A DNA stretch of 38,866 nucleotides from CAYFQV01 sp964413635 (GCA_964413635.1 CAYPTH010000016.1:1-38866); one strand, 5' to 3'; positions 1-7,862 are shown, counted from the first letter of the stretch. Notes: a model not told the origin generated them from the sequence alone. A program made the numbers and translations.

Positions 1-1226
1 GCAACGACTCGGTCGTACTCCTGCCGCGCCGCCTCCTCCTTTACGAAGTCCACGAGCTTCTTGGCAATGCCGAGCTCTTCGAAGGGACGGTGAACCGCCA
101 AGGCGGCGAGCTCAGCCACCCCGTCACCGAGATCGTGGAGGGCGACGCAGCCGTGGATGGACTCATCCATCTCGTAGACAAAGAAGTCGCCGTGGTTGGC
201 GGCGATGTCCTCCTCCGTGCGGGCAATCAGATGGCCGCTCTGGACGAGGGGCTCGAGGATGCGGAAGACCTCCGGCACATCGGAAAAGCGCATATGGCGA
301 ATACTCTGGTAGACGTTGGCGTAGATCATGGTGCCCACCCCGACGCTCGAGAAGATCTCCTTGAGAACCACGCCGTCGGTGCGACCGTCGACAATGTGGA
401 TGCGGCTGACGGATGCCTCTCCCGCGCGGCACGCCATGTCGACCAAGTGCACCAGCTCAGGGAGGCGAGAGGCCGGATTCATCTTGAGGAACTCGCGTCC
501 CTCCTCCACGGTCAGCCGGGCCACCCGACCGTCGGCGTTGATCTCGCAGTCCGGCGGCAGGGCGAAATCATCGGCATTAATCCCGGCATTGCCGGCAATG
601 AAAAAGAGCTTTTCCGCGCGGATCTCAATGGAGAGGCGCGTGGCGAGCTCCTGCGAGGAGAGGTTGTAGGGGTGCCCTTGGGCGTTCCAGCCAATGCAGG
701 GAAAGATGGGGATGGCGTCGTTGCTGAGACTCTGATGGAGGAGGTCCAGCTTGATGAACTCCACCTCACCGGCGTGCTCGTAGTCGATCCCGTCGTGCAC
801 GCCGAGGGAGCGGGCGCGCACCCAGTTGCCGATCACGGCATTCGTGCCAAAGGCGGAGAGCTGCGACATGAGCCGGTTGGCCACATCGAAGGCGGCCATC
901 TTGACGAAGGGCATGGCCTCGGCGGTGGCCACGCGGAAGCCCGACTCGACGCGCCACGCCACGCCGTAGCGGCGCAGGACGTCGTCAATGCGGCGCTTCG
1001 CCCCGGCCACCAGGATGATCCGGATCCCCGCGCGGCGCAGCAGGACGAGATCCTTTACCAGACCGGCAAGATAGGGCTCGGCGACGACGGTGTCATCGAT
1101 ATGAATGACAAAGACCATGCCGTTGAAGCGGTGGGCGTAGATAAAGACCTCGCGGATCAGGTCGACCTGCTCGCGCAGCTTCTCATCGGGGAGGATCGCA
1201 TCTGCCGCGGCGTCATCTCCGTTCAT
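1..1226 (-). CDS. argA: Amino-acid N-acetyltransferase (N-acetylglutamate synthase), 3' end cut by window edge
   Basis: This enzyme transfers an acetyl group from acetyl-CoA to glutamate, the first step of arginine synthesis in the cytoplasm. I translated the minus strand by hand. It starts MNGDDAAADAILPDEKLREQ at 1226 and reads through to the window edge, about 408 codons. The first ~290 residues look like an amino-acid-kinase domain (segments such as GMVFVIHIDDTVV, IILVAGAKRRIDDVLRRYG and HIVDGRTDGVVLKEIF). The last ~110 visible residues look like a GNAT acetyltransferase domain (RTEEDI, FFVYEMDESIHGCVALHDLG, AVHRPFEELGIAKKLVDF), the layout of ArgA rather than of plain ArgB. The last residues lie outside the window. 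The start codon has no clear ribosome binding site; a promoter places the mRNA start only about 6 nt upstream. A later or earlier start cannot be excluded. Confidence 0.85.
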   Translation of the reverse strand, partial: MNGDDAAADAILPDEKLREQVDLIREVFIYAHRFNGMVFVIHIDDTVVAEPYLAGLVKDLVLLRRAGIRIILVAGAKRRIDDVLRRYGVAWRVESGFRVATAEAMPFVKMAAFDVANRLMSQLSAFGTNAVIGNWVRARSLGVHDGIDYEHAGEVEFIKLDLLHQSLSNDAIPIFPCIGWNAQGHPYNLSSQELATRLSIEIRAEKLFFIAGNAGINADDFALPPDCEINADGRVARLTVEEGREFLKMNPASRLPELVHLVDMACRAGEASVSRIHIVDGRTDGVVLKEIFSSVGVGTMIYANVYQSIRHMRFSDVPEVFRILEPLVQSGHLIARTEEDIAANHGDFFVYEMDESIHGCVALHDLGDGVAELAALAVHRPFEELGIAKKLVDFVKEEAARQEYDRVV

Positions 1227-1239
1227 ATCGTGGTGCCCG

Positions 1240-1268
1240 AGTCTACTCGCGCGTTGAGAATTGGACAA
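1240..1268 (-). promoter_or_regulatory. Probable argA promoter
   Basis: Reading the minus strand, a -35 TTGTCC (1268-1263) is separated by 17 nt from a -10 TAGACT (1245-1240). The predicted transcript would begin about 6 nt before the ATG at 1226. Its -35 box lies next to the -35 box of the divergent plus-strand promoter (1254-1259), so the two promoters are back to back. Confidence 0.4.
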
Positions 1269-1282
1269 GCCTCGCCTATCAT
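1254..1282 (+). promoter_or_regulatory. Promoter with -10 box 6 nt before an ATG (leaderless type)
   Basis: TTGAGA (1254-1259), 17-nt spacer, TATCAT (1277-1282), then 6 nt and ATG at 1289. Transcription would start at or next to the ATG. The same spacing recurs before fxsA, leuS, the 95-aa gene and carD. Confidence 0.5.
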
Positions 1283-1288
1283 ACAGGG

Positions 1289-1310
1289 ATGACAGATGTG
1301 ACCACCGCAG
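1289..1310 (+). CDS. First 7 codons of a gene running into the assembly gap
   Basis: An ATG at 1289 (MTDVTTA) sits 6 nt behind a good -10 box and the reading frame runs into the N block. It may be the true start of the DUF4230 lipoprotein on the far side, or a separate short gene. The gap length is not known, so frame cannot be compared. Nothing can be said about function. Confidence 0.3.
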
Positions 1311-1410
1311 NNNNNNNNNNNNNNNNNNNNNNNNNNNNNNNNNNNNNNNNNNNNNNNNNNNNNNNNNNNNNNNNNNNNNNNNNNNNNNNNNNNNNNNNNN
1401 NNNNNNNNNN
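1311..1410. other. Assembly gap (100 Ns)
   Basis: Exactly 100 Ns, the usual placeholder for a scaffold join of unknown size. It removes the start of the gene on its right side. Distances and frames across it are not reliable. Confidence 0.98.
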
Positions 1411-2000
1411 TGCTGCTTGCCGCGGCAATACTTGGATCGATGCTCACGTCCGCCTGCTCCGCCGCGCCGGAACCCGCGGAGCTCGAGCGTCTCGAGCGCA
1501 AGGTGGAGGACATCCTCACGCTCCACACCTACGAGCATCGCTACCGCAGCGTTGTCTACTTCGGCGAGAAGAAGCGCTTTCTCTTCCTCGACACCGTGGA
1601 TCGGCAGGTTCTCTTCGGCATTGATGTCCTCGTCCAGGCCGGAATCGACCTCGCTGACGGCGTAGAGGTCCGCGTCGGCGTGAGCGGCGACGGAACTGAA
1701 CGGCCCGGCGGGAGCCTCTTCGTCACGCTCCCGGCGGCCACCATCCTCCTCACCGATGCCGACGAGGGCAGCATCACCGAGTACTTCCAGACGGAACGAG
1801 GCGGGAGCGTGGGTTGGCTGGAGTATTCTGAGGAGATCGAGAACGCCAAAGCGAAGGCGCGGGAAGCCGCCCTCGCAGACGGGATCCTGGTCCAGGCGGA
1901 GGAGAACGCACGAGTCGTTGTCCGGGAGTTTTTCGAGCTGGCGGGCTTCGACTCGGTTGTCGTGCGCCTTCGCCCGGGGAGGGAGGGGATCAGTGGCTAG
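1411..2000 (+). CDS. DUF4230-type lipoprotein, 5' end missing in gap
   Basis: The frame is open from the gap edge. The first visible residues, LLAAAILGSMLTSAC, look like the hydrophobic core and lipobox of a lipoprotein signal, with the lipidated Cys followed by SAAPEPAELE. The start codon is therefore in the gap, not at the internal ATG 1440. The mature part has the DUF4230 pattern: a 'VDRQVLFGIDVLVQAGIDL' strand region, a 'LFVTLPAATILLTDADEGS' strand pair, and a C-terminal helix rich in Ala/Glu (AKAREAALADGILVQAEENA) before 'VREFFELAGFDSVVV'. The molecular role of DUF4230 is not known to me. It overlaps the next gene, a second copy of the same family, by 8 nt, so the two are translationally coupled and probably act together at the cell envelope. 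Confidence 0.75.
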
Positions 2001-2778
2001 AGGGCGGCGCTTCCTCTTCAACCTGGTGCTGGTACTCGTACTTCTCGGCGGGGGCGCAATCATCGGCCTCAGGCTCGCAAACGTGACCTTCGAAGACATC
2101 CTGGTGAAGACCGGAATCCTGTCCGTGGAGCGGCACAGAAGCGCTGAGCTCGTTTCGCGCGACGTCCGCGCCCTTGCCGAGCTCAACACGGTTCGGTACA
2201 CCATGCAGCGGGTCTTTCCCTACGACTTCATGGACGAGGGGCTGAGCTATACGGAGGTCCTGGCAAAGCTTGCGCGGTCCACCGAGCCCGCCGAGGAAGT
2301 CCTCTCCCCCACTGAGTACCGCTATTGGCGAAGCTACAATATCGCCCTCGAGGCGGGATTGGACCCGCGGCCGCAGGCGGCGGAATTTGTCGTTGTGGCC
2401 ACGACGCTGTACGTTGGCTACGACTTGACGGGCATCGCCGACGAGGGGAAGTTGGTTGCGCTGCACGAGAATGCAGGCGTTGCGGAGGTTCGTCTGCCGC
2501 GGCCCCGCGTCTTGAATGTGGTCGTACAAGACGTGAAACCGGAGGAGTATCCCTACCCGGATGTGTCTCTGTCACCTGACGCGTGGCGCCGTGTTGCTCA
2601 GTTCGTGGCGCAGGAGTTGACGCAGGAGTCACGGCCGGCGGCGACGGACCAAGCGCTCTTCGAGCGTGCCGAGAACAACACGGAATCCCTGATACAGACG
2701 GTGCTGACGGAAGCGGGCTTTGAACAGGTGCGTTTCGTGTCGCCGAAGGGTGGCGAGGGCTTTACGAATGGCTCGTGA
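1993..2778 (+). CDS. DUF4230-type membrane-anchored protein
   Basis: 261 residues from a GTG start at 1993, chosen because a strong GGAGG (1982-1986) lies just upstream and because the start overlaps the stop of the previous DUF4230 gene. Residues ~5-25 (RRFLFNLVLVLVLLGGGAII) form one membrane segment or uncleaved signal anchor. The rest is predicted outside the membrane and shows the family pattern: 'SVERHRSAELVSRDVRALAE' near the front, 'VVVATTLYVGYDLTGI' and 'VRLPRPRVLNVVVQDVKPEE' strands, then a helical end with 'DQALFERAENNTESLIQTVL' and 'AGFEQVRFV'. It is probably a divergent paralogue of its neighbour. The function is not known. Confidence 0.75.
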   Translation: MARGRRFLFNLVLVLVLLGGGAIIGLRLANVTFEDILVKTGILSVERHRSAELVSRDVRALAELNTVRYTMQRVFPYDFMDEGLSYTEVLAKLARSTEPAEEVLSPTEYRYWRSYNIALEAGLDPRPQAAEFVVVATTLYVGYDLTGIADEGKLVALHENAGVAEVRLPRPRVLNVVVQDVKPEEYPYPDVSLSPDAWRRVAQFVAQELTQESRPAATDQALFERAENNTESLIQTVLTEAGFEQVRFVSPKGGEGFTNGS

Positions 2779-2789
2779 GGCCCTATATT
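2761..2789 (+). promoter_or_regulatory. Probable trxA promoter
   Basis: TTTACG (2761-2766), 17-nt spacer, TATATT (2784-2789). It overlaps the last codons of the DUF4230 gene. The predicted transcript has a leader of about 25 nt with an AAGGA ribosome binding site (2810-2814) before the ATG at 2822. Confidence 0.5.
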
Positions 2790-2821
2790 ATATAGGAAAA
2801 TCTGAATACAAGGATGGATAT

Positions 2822-3178
2822 ATGCCTGAGTTTTTGACAAAAGAGTCCTTCAAAGAGAAGGTCTTCAACTTCGAAGAGAACAGCGAGTGGAAGTACGAAG
2901 GCGAGCTTCCGGCAATCATAGACTTCTACGCCGACTGGTGCCAGCCGTGCAAGATGATCGCACCGATCCTCGAGGAGCTCGCGGAGGAGTACGAGGGAAA
3001 GCTCAAGATCTACAAGATCGATACCGAGCAGGAGCAGGAGCTCGCAGCCGCCTTCGGCATTCAGAGCATCCCTTCACTCCTGTTTATCCCCGTGGATGAG
3101 CAGCCGCGCATGGCGGCGGGAGCCTTGCCGAAAGAGTCGCTTCTCGAGGTGATGAAGGACGTGCTGAAAGTCGAGTAG
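2822..3178 (+). CDS. trxA: Thioredoxin with a CQPC active site
   Basis: 118 residues, the usual thioredoxin length. It reduces disulfides in cytoplasmic proteins. The core is easy to read: AIIDFYADWCQPCKMIAPIL (active site CQPC, residues ~42-45), then LKIYKIDTEQEQELAAAFGI and the cis-proline stretch IQSIPSLLFIP. The N-terminal extension (FKEKVFNFEENSEWKYEGEL) is of the kind seen in thioredoxins of Bacteroidota and spirochaetes. The ATG at 2822 is chosen for the AAGGA just upstream; the in-frame extension towards 2720 would overlap the previous gene. The active-site dipeptide is Gln-Pro instead of the standard Gly-Pro, which may shift redox potential or partner choice. A strong terminator follows. 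Confidence 0.9.
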   Translation: MPEFLTKESFKEKVFNFEENSEWKYEGELPAIIDFYADWCQPCKMIAPILEELAEEYEGKLKIYKIDTEQEQELAAAFGIQSIPSLLFIPVDEQPRMAAGALPKESLLEVMKDVLKVE

Positions 3179-3222
3179 GGCCCGACCAGAGCTTGCAGCG
3201 CGGACCACGGTCCGCCCACGGT

Positions 3223-3252
3223 AAAGCCGCACGAAAGAGTGCGGCTTTTTTT
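3223..3252 (+). terminator. Rho-independent terminator after trxA
   Basis: Stem AAAGCCGCAC (3223-3232) with GTGCGGCTTT (3239-3248), a 6-nt loop and a run of Ts to 3252. Confidence 0.9.
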
Positions 3253-3339
3253 GTAACCCTACCGACGTTTTGCTGTTTTTAGAGATAGAAGTACTCGTCG
3301 AGTATGGACGAATTATTCTGTTGGTTTTTTTTTGCGTTG

Positions 3340-3381
3340 GCTCTCCAGGTTTTCACCTCCTTTCCTGGAGAGCTTTTTTTT
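3340..3381 (+). terminator. Second terminator-like hairpin with an anti-Shine-Dalgarno loop
   Basis: Perfect 10-bp stem GCTCTCCAGG (3340-3349) / CCTGGAGAGC (3364-3373), then eight Ts. The 14-nt loop (3350-3363), read on into the first C of the 3' arm, contains TCACCTCCTTTC, which matches the anti-SD tail at the 3' end of 16S rRNA. No gene lies between this and the first terminator 90 nt upstream, so it may end a small RNA. I found no convincing promoter for one. It reads only on the plus strand; the minus strand has no T-run. Confidence 0.75.
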
Positions 3382-3396
3382 ACCCCACACACGGCG

Positions 3397-3402
3397 TACA
3401 TT
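3397..3402 (+). promoter_or_regulatory. -10 box 6 nt before the fxsA ATG
   Basis: TACATT at 3397-3402, then 6 nt and the ATG at 3409. The matching -35 position falls in the T-run of the terminator and is poor. There is no ribosome binding site before the gene, so a leaderless start is the simplest reading. Confidence 0.35.
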
Positions 3403-3408
3403 TGACCC

Positions 3409-3837
3409 ATGCTAGGCAGACTGATTCTCCTGTTTACAATCGCACCAATCGTTGAGCTCTATCTGCTCATTCAACTCGGTCAGGCAATCGGGGCCCTTGC
3501 AACCATCGGCATTGTCCTGGTAACCGGTGTCGCCGGCGCGTATCTGGCGCGACGGGAAGGCTTTGCGATCTGGACCAAGATCCAGGAACAGCTGGCCCAA
3601 GGCGTCTTTCCGGCGGACAAGATGATCGACGGACTGATGGTCTTCGGCGCCGGCGTCGTGCTCGTGACTCCCGGACTGATAACTGATGTCATCGGCCTGC
3701 TCTTCCTCTTCCCTCCGACGCGCCGTCCCATCCGCAAGTGGATTGCAAAACGCCTCGGGGCCATGGCGACCCATCGTGAGACGCACGTCTACGGCTTTAC
3801 GCGGAACGTAACCGACACCGATGACGTGAACCGCTGA
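3409..3837 (+). CDS. fxsA: FxsA-family inner-membrane protein
   Basis: 142 residues. FxsA is a small membrane protein known in E. coli for relieving exclusion of phage T7 by the F plasmid when overproduced; its housekeeping role is unclear. The family pattern is visible: a first membrane segment (LILLFTIAPIVELYLLIQLG), a second (ALATIGIVLVTGVAGAYLA), the motif ARREGFAIWTKIQEQLAQG, a third segment (DGLMVFGAGVVLVTPGLITD) and a fourth (VIGLLFLFPPTRRPIRKW). The C-terminus is basic and cytoplasmic. No ribosome binding site precedes the ATG; a -10-like box ends 6 nt before it. It is followed by leuS, which has its own promoter. Confidence 0.9.
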   Translation: MLGRLILLFTIAPIVELYLLIQLGQAIGALATIGIVLVTGVAGAYLARREGFAIWTKIQEQLAQGVFPADKMIDGLMVFGAGVVLVTPGLITDVIGLLFLFPPTRRPIRKWIAKRLGAMATHRETHVYGFTRNVTDTDDVNR

Positions 3838-3889
3838 GCCGGGACTTGGCCGCTCGCCATTCAACAAGGTTCGGCATACATCACGCGCG

Positions 3890-3919
3890 TTGACCCCGTT
3901 TCGGCCCTTCGAATACTAT
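3890..3919 (+). promoter_or_regulatory. leuS promoter, leaderless type
   Basis: TTGACC (3890-3895), 18-nt spacer, TACTAT (3914-3919), 6 nt, ATG at 3926. The position of this promoter argues against the longer in-frame start at 3890, which would lie inside it. Confidence 0.6.
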
Positions 3920-3925
3920 GCCCGC

Positions 3926-6367
3926 ATGAGTAAGTACCCTTTCCGCGATATCGAGCAGAAGTGGCAGCGCTACTGGGAGGAGAACAAGACCTTCCGGTCC
4001 ACGGAGGATCCGTCGATCCCGCCGGAGAAGCGCCGCTACATCCTGGACATGTTTCCCTACCCCTCCGCGGCGGGACTGCACGTCGGCCATCCCGAGGGCT
4101 ACACCGCCACCGATATCCACAGTCGCTATCTCCGCATGAATGGGTACGCCGTTCTCCACCCCATGGGCTTCGACAGCTTCGGTTTGGCCGCGGAGAACTA
4201 CGCAATCAAGAACGGTACGCATCCGCGTCCGACGACGGAAGCGAACATCGATCAGTTCCGGCGGCAGATCAAGTCCCTCGGCCTCTCCTACGACTGGGAC
4301 CGGGAGATCTCCACCCACCGGCCGGAGTACTACAAGTGGACGCAGTGGATCTTCCTCAAGCTCTACGAGCAGGGTCTCGCCTACATGGCGGAGGTCCCCA
4401 TGTGGTACTGCGAGGCTCTCGGCACCGTCTTGGCCAATGAGGAGGTCATTCAGACGGATGAGGGCCCCCGCTCGGAGCGCGGCAACCATCCCGTGGAACG
4501 CCGCCCCCTGCGCCAGTGGATGCTCAAGATCACCGAGTACGCCGACCGCCTGATCGAGGACCTGGAAGGTCTCGACTGGCCGGAATCGATCAAGGCCATG
4601 CAGCGCAACTGGATCGGCCGGAGCGAGGGCGCCAACGTCAAGTTCTCCCTCCGAGATCATGACGATGAGATCGAGGTCTTCACCACGCGACCGGACACTC
4701 TCTTCGGCGCTACCTACATGGTCTTGGCGCCGGAGCACCGCCTGGTCCCCGCTGTCACGACGAAGGAGCAGCGCGAGGCGGTGGATGACTACATTGCCCA
4801 GGCGAAGCTGAAGTCCGACCTGGAGCGTACCGACCTGGCCAAAGAGAAGAGCGGGGTCTTCACCGGCGCCTACGCGGTGAATCCGGTAAACGGCGAGGAG
4901 ATCCCCATCTGGATCTCCGACTACATCCTCTTGAGCTACGGTACCGGCGCCATCATGGCCGTACCCGCCCACGACGAGCGCGACTACGAGTTCGCAAAGA
5001 AGTTCGATCTTCCTATTCGCGAAGTCGTGCAGCCACCGGCGGAGGTCGCCGCGCAACTGGGCGAAGGCGAGTGCTTCACCGGTGAGGGTACATCGATCAA
5101 TTCGGGCCCCTTATCCGACATGCCCACCGCGGAGATGAAGCGCGCCATTATCGACGACCTGGAAAAAAAGAGCCTCGGAACGAAGGCGGTGAACTACAAG
5201 CTCCGGGACTGGATCTTCTCGCGGCAACGCTACTGGGGTGAGCCGATCCCCCTGGTTCACTGTGAGGACGGAAGCATTGCGCAGGTACCTTTCGACGAGC
5301 TGCCCCTGGAGCTCCCCGAGGTGGAGAGCTACCAGCCGACCGGCACCGGGGAGTCACCCCTGGCCAAGGTCGATGAATGGGTCAACACCCATTGCCCCGC
5401 GGATCCCGCACAGTCGGGAAGCAGGGAAACCAACACCATGCCGCAGTGGGCGGGCTCCTGCTGGTACTATCTGCGCTTCATTGACCCCCACAATGAGAAT
5501 GAGCTCGCCGCAAAGGAGAAACAGGACTACTGGCTGCCGGTGGATCTCTACGTCGGCGGCGCTGAGCACGCGGTGCTCCACCTCCTCTACGCCCGCTTCT
5601 GGCACAAGGTGCTCTACGACATTGGGGCGGTAACGACGAACGAGCCCTTTCAGCGCCTGGTCAATCAAGGAATGATCCTCGGCGAGGACGGCATGCGCAT
5701 GTCCAAGTCTCGCGGAAACGTGGTCAACCCTGACGACATTGTCCGCGACTTCGGCGCAGACACCCTGCGCATGTATGAGATGTTCATGGGCCCCCTCCAG
5801 GCGGAGAAACCGTGGTCGACAAGCAGCATTGGCGGCGTCCACCGCTTTCTCGACCGTGTCTGGCGCACCAACGAGCGCGACCTCGTCGAGGGCGAGCCCC
5901 CGGTTGAACAGGAGCGCCTCCTCCACAAGACCATCAAGAAGGTGAGCGAAGACACGGCCAATCTGGAGTTCAATACCGCAATCTCGCAGATGATGATCTT
6001 CATCAACGAGATCTTCAAAGCGGACGAGCTCTATCGATCGGTCTGGGAACGCTTCGTACTCCTTCTGTCTCCATACGCCCCTCACATTGCCGAAGAGCTT
6101 TGGGAGCTCCTTGGAAATGATGCTCCCGTCTCCCTGAAGGAGTGGCCGAGCTACGACGAGGCCCTCGTCAAGGAAGAAGAGGTCACGATTGTCGTACAGG
6201 TGAACGGCAAGGTCCGTGACCGTATTCAGATGAGCGCCGACACCCCCGAGGAGAAGATGAAGGAGCTCGCCCTCGAGCGCGACCGGGTGAAGCAGTTCAT
6301 TGACGGCAAGACCGTGCGCAAGGTCATTACCGTGCCCAACAAGCTCGTCAATATTGTGGTGGGCTAA
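3926..6367 (+). CDS. leuS: Leucyl-tRNA synthetase
   Basis: 813 residues, normal for bacterial LeuRS. It charges tRNA-Leu with leucine in the cytoplasm. Class I signatures are clear: the HIGH-type motif as LHVGHPEG in the stretch 'MFPYPSAAGLHVGHPEG' (residues ~40-55) and the KMSKS-type motif as MRMSKSRGNVVNPDD (~590). Between them lies the CP1 editing domain, with TTRPDTLFGATYMVLAPEH (threonine-rich editing motif) and MAVPAHDERDYEFA. A tRNA-binding helical domain and the small C-terminal domain (VQVNGKVRDRI) complete it. The ATG at 3926 (MSKYPFRDIEQKWQ) gives the standard LeuRS N-terminus and sits 6 nt behind a -10 box with no ribosome binding site. The last 20 nt overlap the convergent lipoprotein gene. 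Confidence 0.97.
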   Translation: MSKYPFRDIEQKWQRYWEENKTFRSTEDPSIPPEKRRYILDMFPYPSAAGLHVGHPEGYTATDIHSRYLRMNGYAVLHPMGFDSFGLAAENYAIKNGTHPRPTTEANIDQFRRQIKSLGLSYDWDREISTHRPEYYKWTQWIFLKLYEQGLAYMAEVPMWYCEALGTVLANEEVIQTDEGPRSERGNHPVERRPLRQWMLKITEYADRLIEDLEGLDWPESIKAMQRNWIGRSEGANVKFSLRDHDDEIEVFTTRPDTLFGATYMVLAPEHRLVPAVTTKEQREAVDDYIAQAKLKSDLERTDLAKEKSGVFTGAYAVNPVNGEEIPIWISDYILLSYGTGAIMAVPAHDERDYEFAKKFDLPIREVVQPPAEVAAQLGEGECFTGEGTSINSGPLSDMPTAEMKRAIIDDLEKKSLGTKAVNYKLRDWIFSRQRYWGEPIPLVHCEDGSIAQVPFDELPLELPEVESYQPTGTGESPLAKVDEWVNTHCPADPAQSGSRETNTMPQWAGSCWYYLRFIDPHNENELAAKEKQDYWLPVDLYVGGAEHAVLHLLYARFWHKVLYDIGAVTTNEPFQRLVNQGMILGEDGMRMSKSRGNVVNPDDIVRDFGADTLRMYEMFMGPLQAEKPWSTSSIGGVHRFLDRVWRTNERDLVEGEPPVEQERLLHKTIKKVSEDTANLEFNTAISQMMIFINEIFKADELYRSVWERFVLLLSPYAPHIAEELWELLGNDAPVSLKEWPSYDEALVKEEEVTIVVQVNGKVRDRIQMSADTPEEKMKELALERDRVKQFIDGKTVRKVITVPNKLVNIVVG

Positions 6368-7217
6368 CCCGGAGCGTCCGAGTCTTTCCGTCCTCGTCCA
6401 CAGCCACGTGGAGCTCCTCGCCCCCGCCCCCGCCGGCATCGCGAAAGCGATAGACGCCGCTGGGTACGCCCCGCTCGCGCCACGTTGCGGACAAGGTCGC
6501 GATCTCTGCCAGCCATCTGCCCGGCGGCATTTCAATGTCCACCTCGTGGAGCTCTCGCAGGCGCACCGCCGTCTCCCGAAAGCTTCCTTCCGAGAGGGGT
6601 TCGAAGACGGCCTCGTGATCGAGGGCCCAGCTCATCTCGCCGGCCACCTCGCGACAGCGCTCAAGAAAACGACGAACATTGAAACGCTCGAGGTCCAGAC
6701 CTGCGGCCGCCGCCCGGAGGAGCATCTGCGCCGGCGGGCCGTCCGCGTAGCTTAGCGTCATCCGCGCTTCGGAGCCGAAAAGATCGTAGGGATAGACGGC
6801 GGCGGCCGGCGTAGCGGAGAACCATTGCGTTGCGCCAAACTCCGCCGTGGTTGCGGCGCGCGGCACGTAGCGCGGAGTGGATTGAACGATCGCCACTCGC
6901 TCCTTCGGGAGGTCAACAGAGATGCGTTCCCCGGGAGAGCGGCCGGGGAAAGCTCGGCGGTTCAGGCCGGGCAAGAGAATCACCTCCACATCGATCAGCA
7001 GATCAACCGGAACGCCTTCGAGAGGCTGCCGCCACGCCGGGGGAGGCGGCGGGAGGTCGAGAAGAACCGGCCGGTCCATAGCCGTGAGGCTGCACCCTGC
7101 ACATGTGAGGATTGTCGCCACGGCAAGGGAAGTAAGGACGAGAGGATTCGGCAGCGGTCTCGGGCGACGCCGCTTAGATCTGGAATGGAGCTCGGCGCGC
7201 AAGGGGAGTGTCTTCAT
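6348..7217 (-). CDS. Probable lipoprotein of unknown function
   Basis: 289 residues. The front is basic (HSRSKRRRPRP) and is followed by a hydrophobic stretch (LVLTSLAVATILTCAGC) ending in a Cys that could be lipidated; the residue three before the Cys is itself a Cys, so the lipobox is not textbook. The mature part is Pro-rich at first (LLDLPPPPPAWRQPLEG) and then mixed, with no motif I recognise. It follows the DUF4416 gene by 34 nt on the same strand, so the two are probably co-transcribed. Its 3' end overlaps the end of leuS by 20 nt. The ribosome binding site is weak. Function unknown. Confidence 0.7.
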   Translation of the reverse strand: MKTLPLRAELHSRSKRRRPRPLPNPLVLTSLAVATILTCAGCSLTAMDRPVLLDLPPPPPAWRQPLEGVPVDLLIDVEVILLPGLNRRAFPGRSPGERISVDLPKERVAIVQSTPRYVPRAATTAEFGATQWFSATPAAAVYPYDLFGSEARMTLSYADGPPAQMLLRAAAAGLDLERFNVRRFLERCREVAGEMSWALDHEAVFEPLSEGSFRETAVRLRELHEVDIEMPPGRWLAEIATLSATWRERGVPSGVYRFRDAGGGGGEELHVAVDEDGKTRTLRVSPPQY

Positions 7218-7251
7218 CGACTCTGTTCACGGACTCGCGTCCGCCGGTACT

Positions 7252-7800
7252 TCAACCGCCGCGACGAAGCTGTGTCACATACGCCGCACGAATGTCCCGG
7301 AGTACGGCGCGGTACTCGTCGCTTTGGTAGTCGGGGTAGGTCCAGGGAAGCGGCCGGAAGTCGCCCTTGCTGAACAGGAGAGTGATCTCGGCGTAGATGC
7401 CGTCGGAAAGTGGAACGCGGTGAGCCGCATCCTTGGTCGTCGCCAGGATGAATCGGCCGGGAAGGAGAAGTCCGGGGTCCAGATTCACCCGGCGCCGACC
7501 AGCTCGTACAAAGCCGGCTTCAATCCGATCGGTCTGCTGTTTGGCTTCGGCGAGCGTGTCGGGCGGGACGAGCTCATCTACCACGTAGAATAGGCGCTTG
7601 AGTGAGCTTCCCATCTCCGCTTCATAGTAGTGAGTAAAGGCAAAATCGAGGGTGGTGCCAACCTGGTGAAGGGGACCGAAGGTCTCGGTCAAGGCGGCCT
7701 CCACTTCGGTGGGCGAAGCGGCGTCCCCGTCCGATCCGGAGGCCGAGAGAAGGATTGGAATGACGAGCTGCGCCGGAGGGAAACTGCGAGCATGCCCCAA
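7252..7800 (-). CDS. DUF4416 family protein
   Basis: 182 residues from a TTG start at 7800. TTG is chosen because AGGAGG (7815-7810) lies 9 nt upstream and because it gives the expected family N-terminus (MGHARSFPPAQLVIPILLSA). Conserved parts of DUF4416 are visible: FGPLHQVGTTLDFAFTHYYE, EMGSSLKRLFYVVDELV, RRVNLDPGLLLPGRFILATT and HRVPLSDGIYAEITLLFSKG followed by LPWTYPDYQSDEY. It is likely a soluble cytoplasmic protein; the family has no assigned function known to me. The first gene of a two-gene unit with the lipoprotein downstream. Longer ORF starts up to 7905 would cross the divergent promoter of the next gene. Confidence 0.8.
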   Translation of the reverse strand: MGHARSFPPAQLVIPILLSASGSDGDAASPTEVEAALTETFGPLHQVGTTLDFAFTHYYEAEMGSSLKRLFYVVDELVPPDTLAEAKQQTDRIEAGFVRAGRRRVNLDPGLLLPGRFILATTKDAAHRVPLSDGIYAEITLLFSKGDFRPLPWTYPDYQSDEYRAVLRDIRAAYVTQLRRGG

Positions 7801-7824
7801 GAGCGTGATCCTCCTTTTGCCGCG

Positions 7825-7854
7825 TTGCCAGTCGCACGACATTTGTACCATAAT
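7825..7854 (+). promoter_or_regulatory. Promoter of the 470-aa gene, nearly leaderless
   Basis: TTGCCA (7825-7830), 18-nt spacer, CATAAT (7849-7854), then 8 nt to the ATG at 7863. No ribosome binding site lies between. The promoter lies 24 bp from the divergent DUF4416 start. Confidence 0.5.
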
Positions 7855-7862
7855 TGGCGCCG

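Noticed and set aside
90..1292. 400-aa plus-strand ORF
   Set aside because: Antisense to argA, whose own frame reads as a clear kinase-GNAT protein on the minus strand.
3881..5056. 391-aa minus-strand ORF, and the similar one at 5354-6535
   Set aside because: Both are antisense to leuS, which shows class I synthetase motifs throughout.
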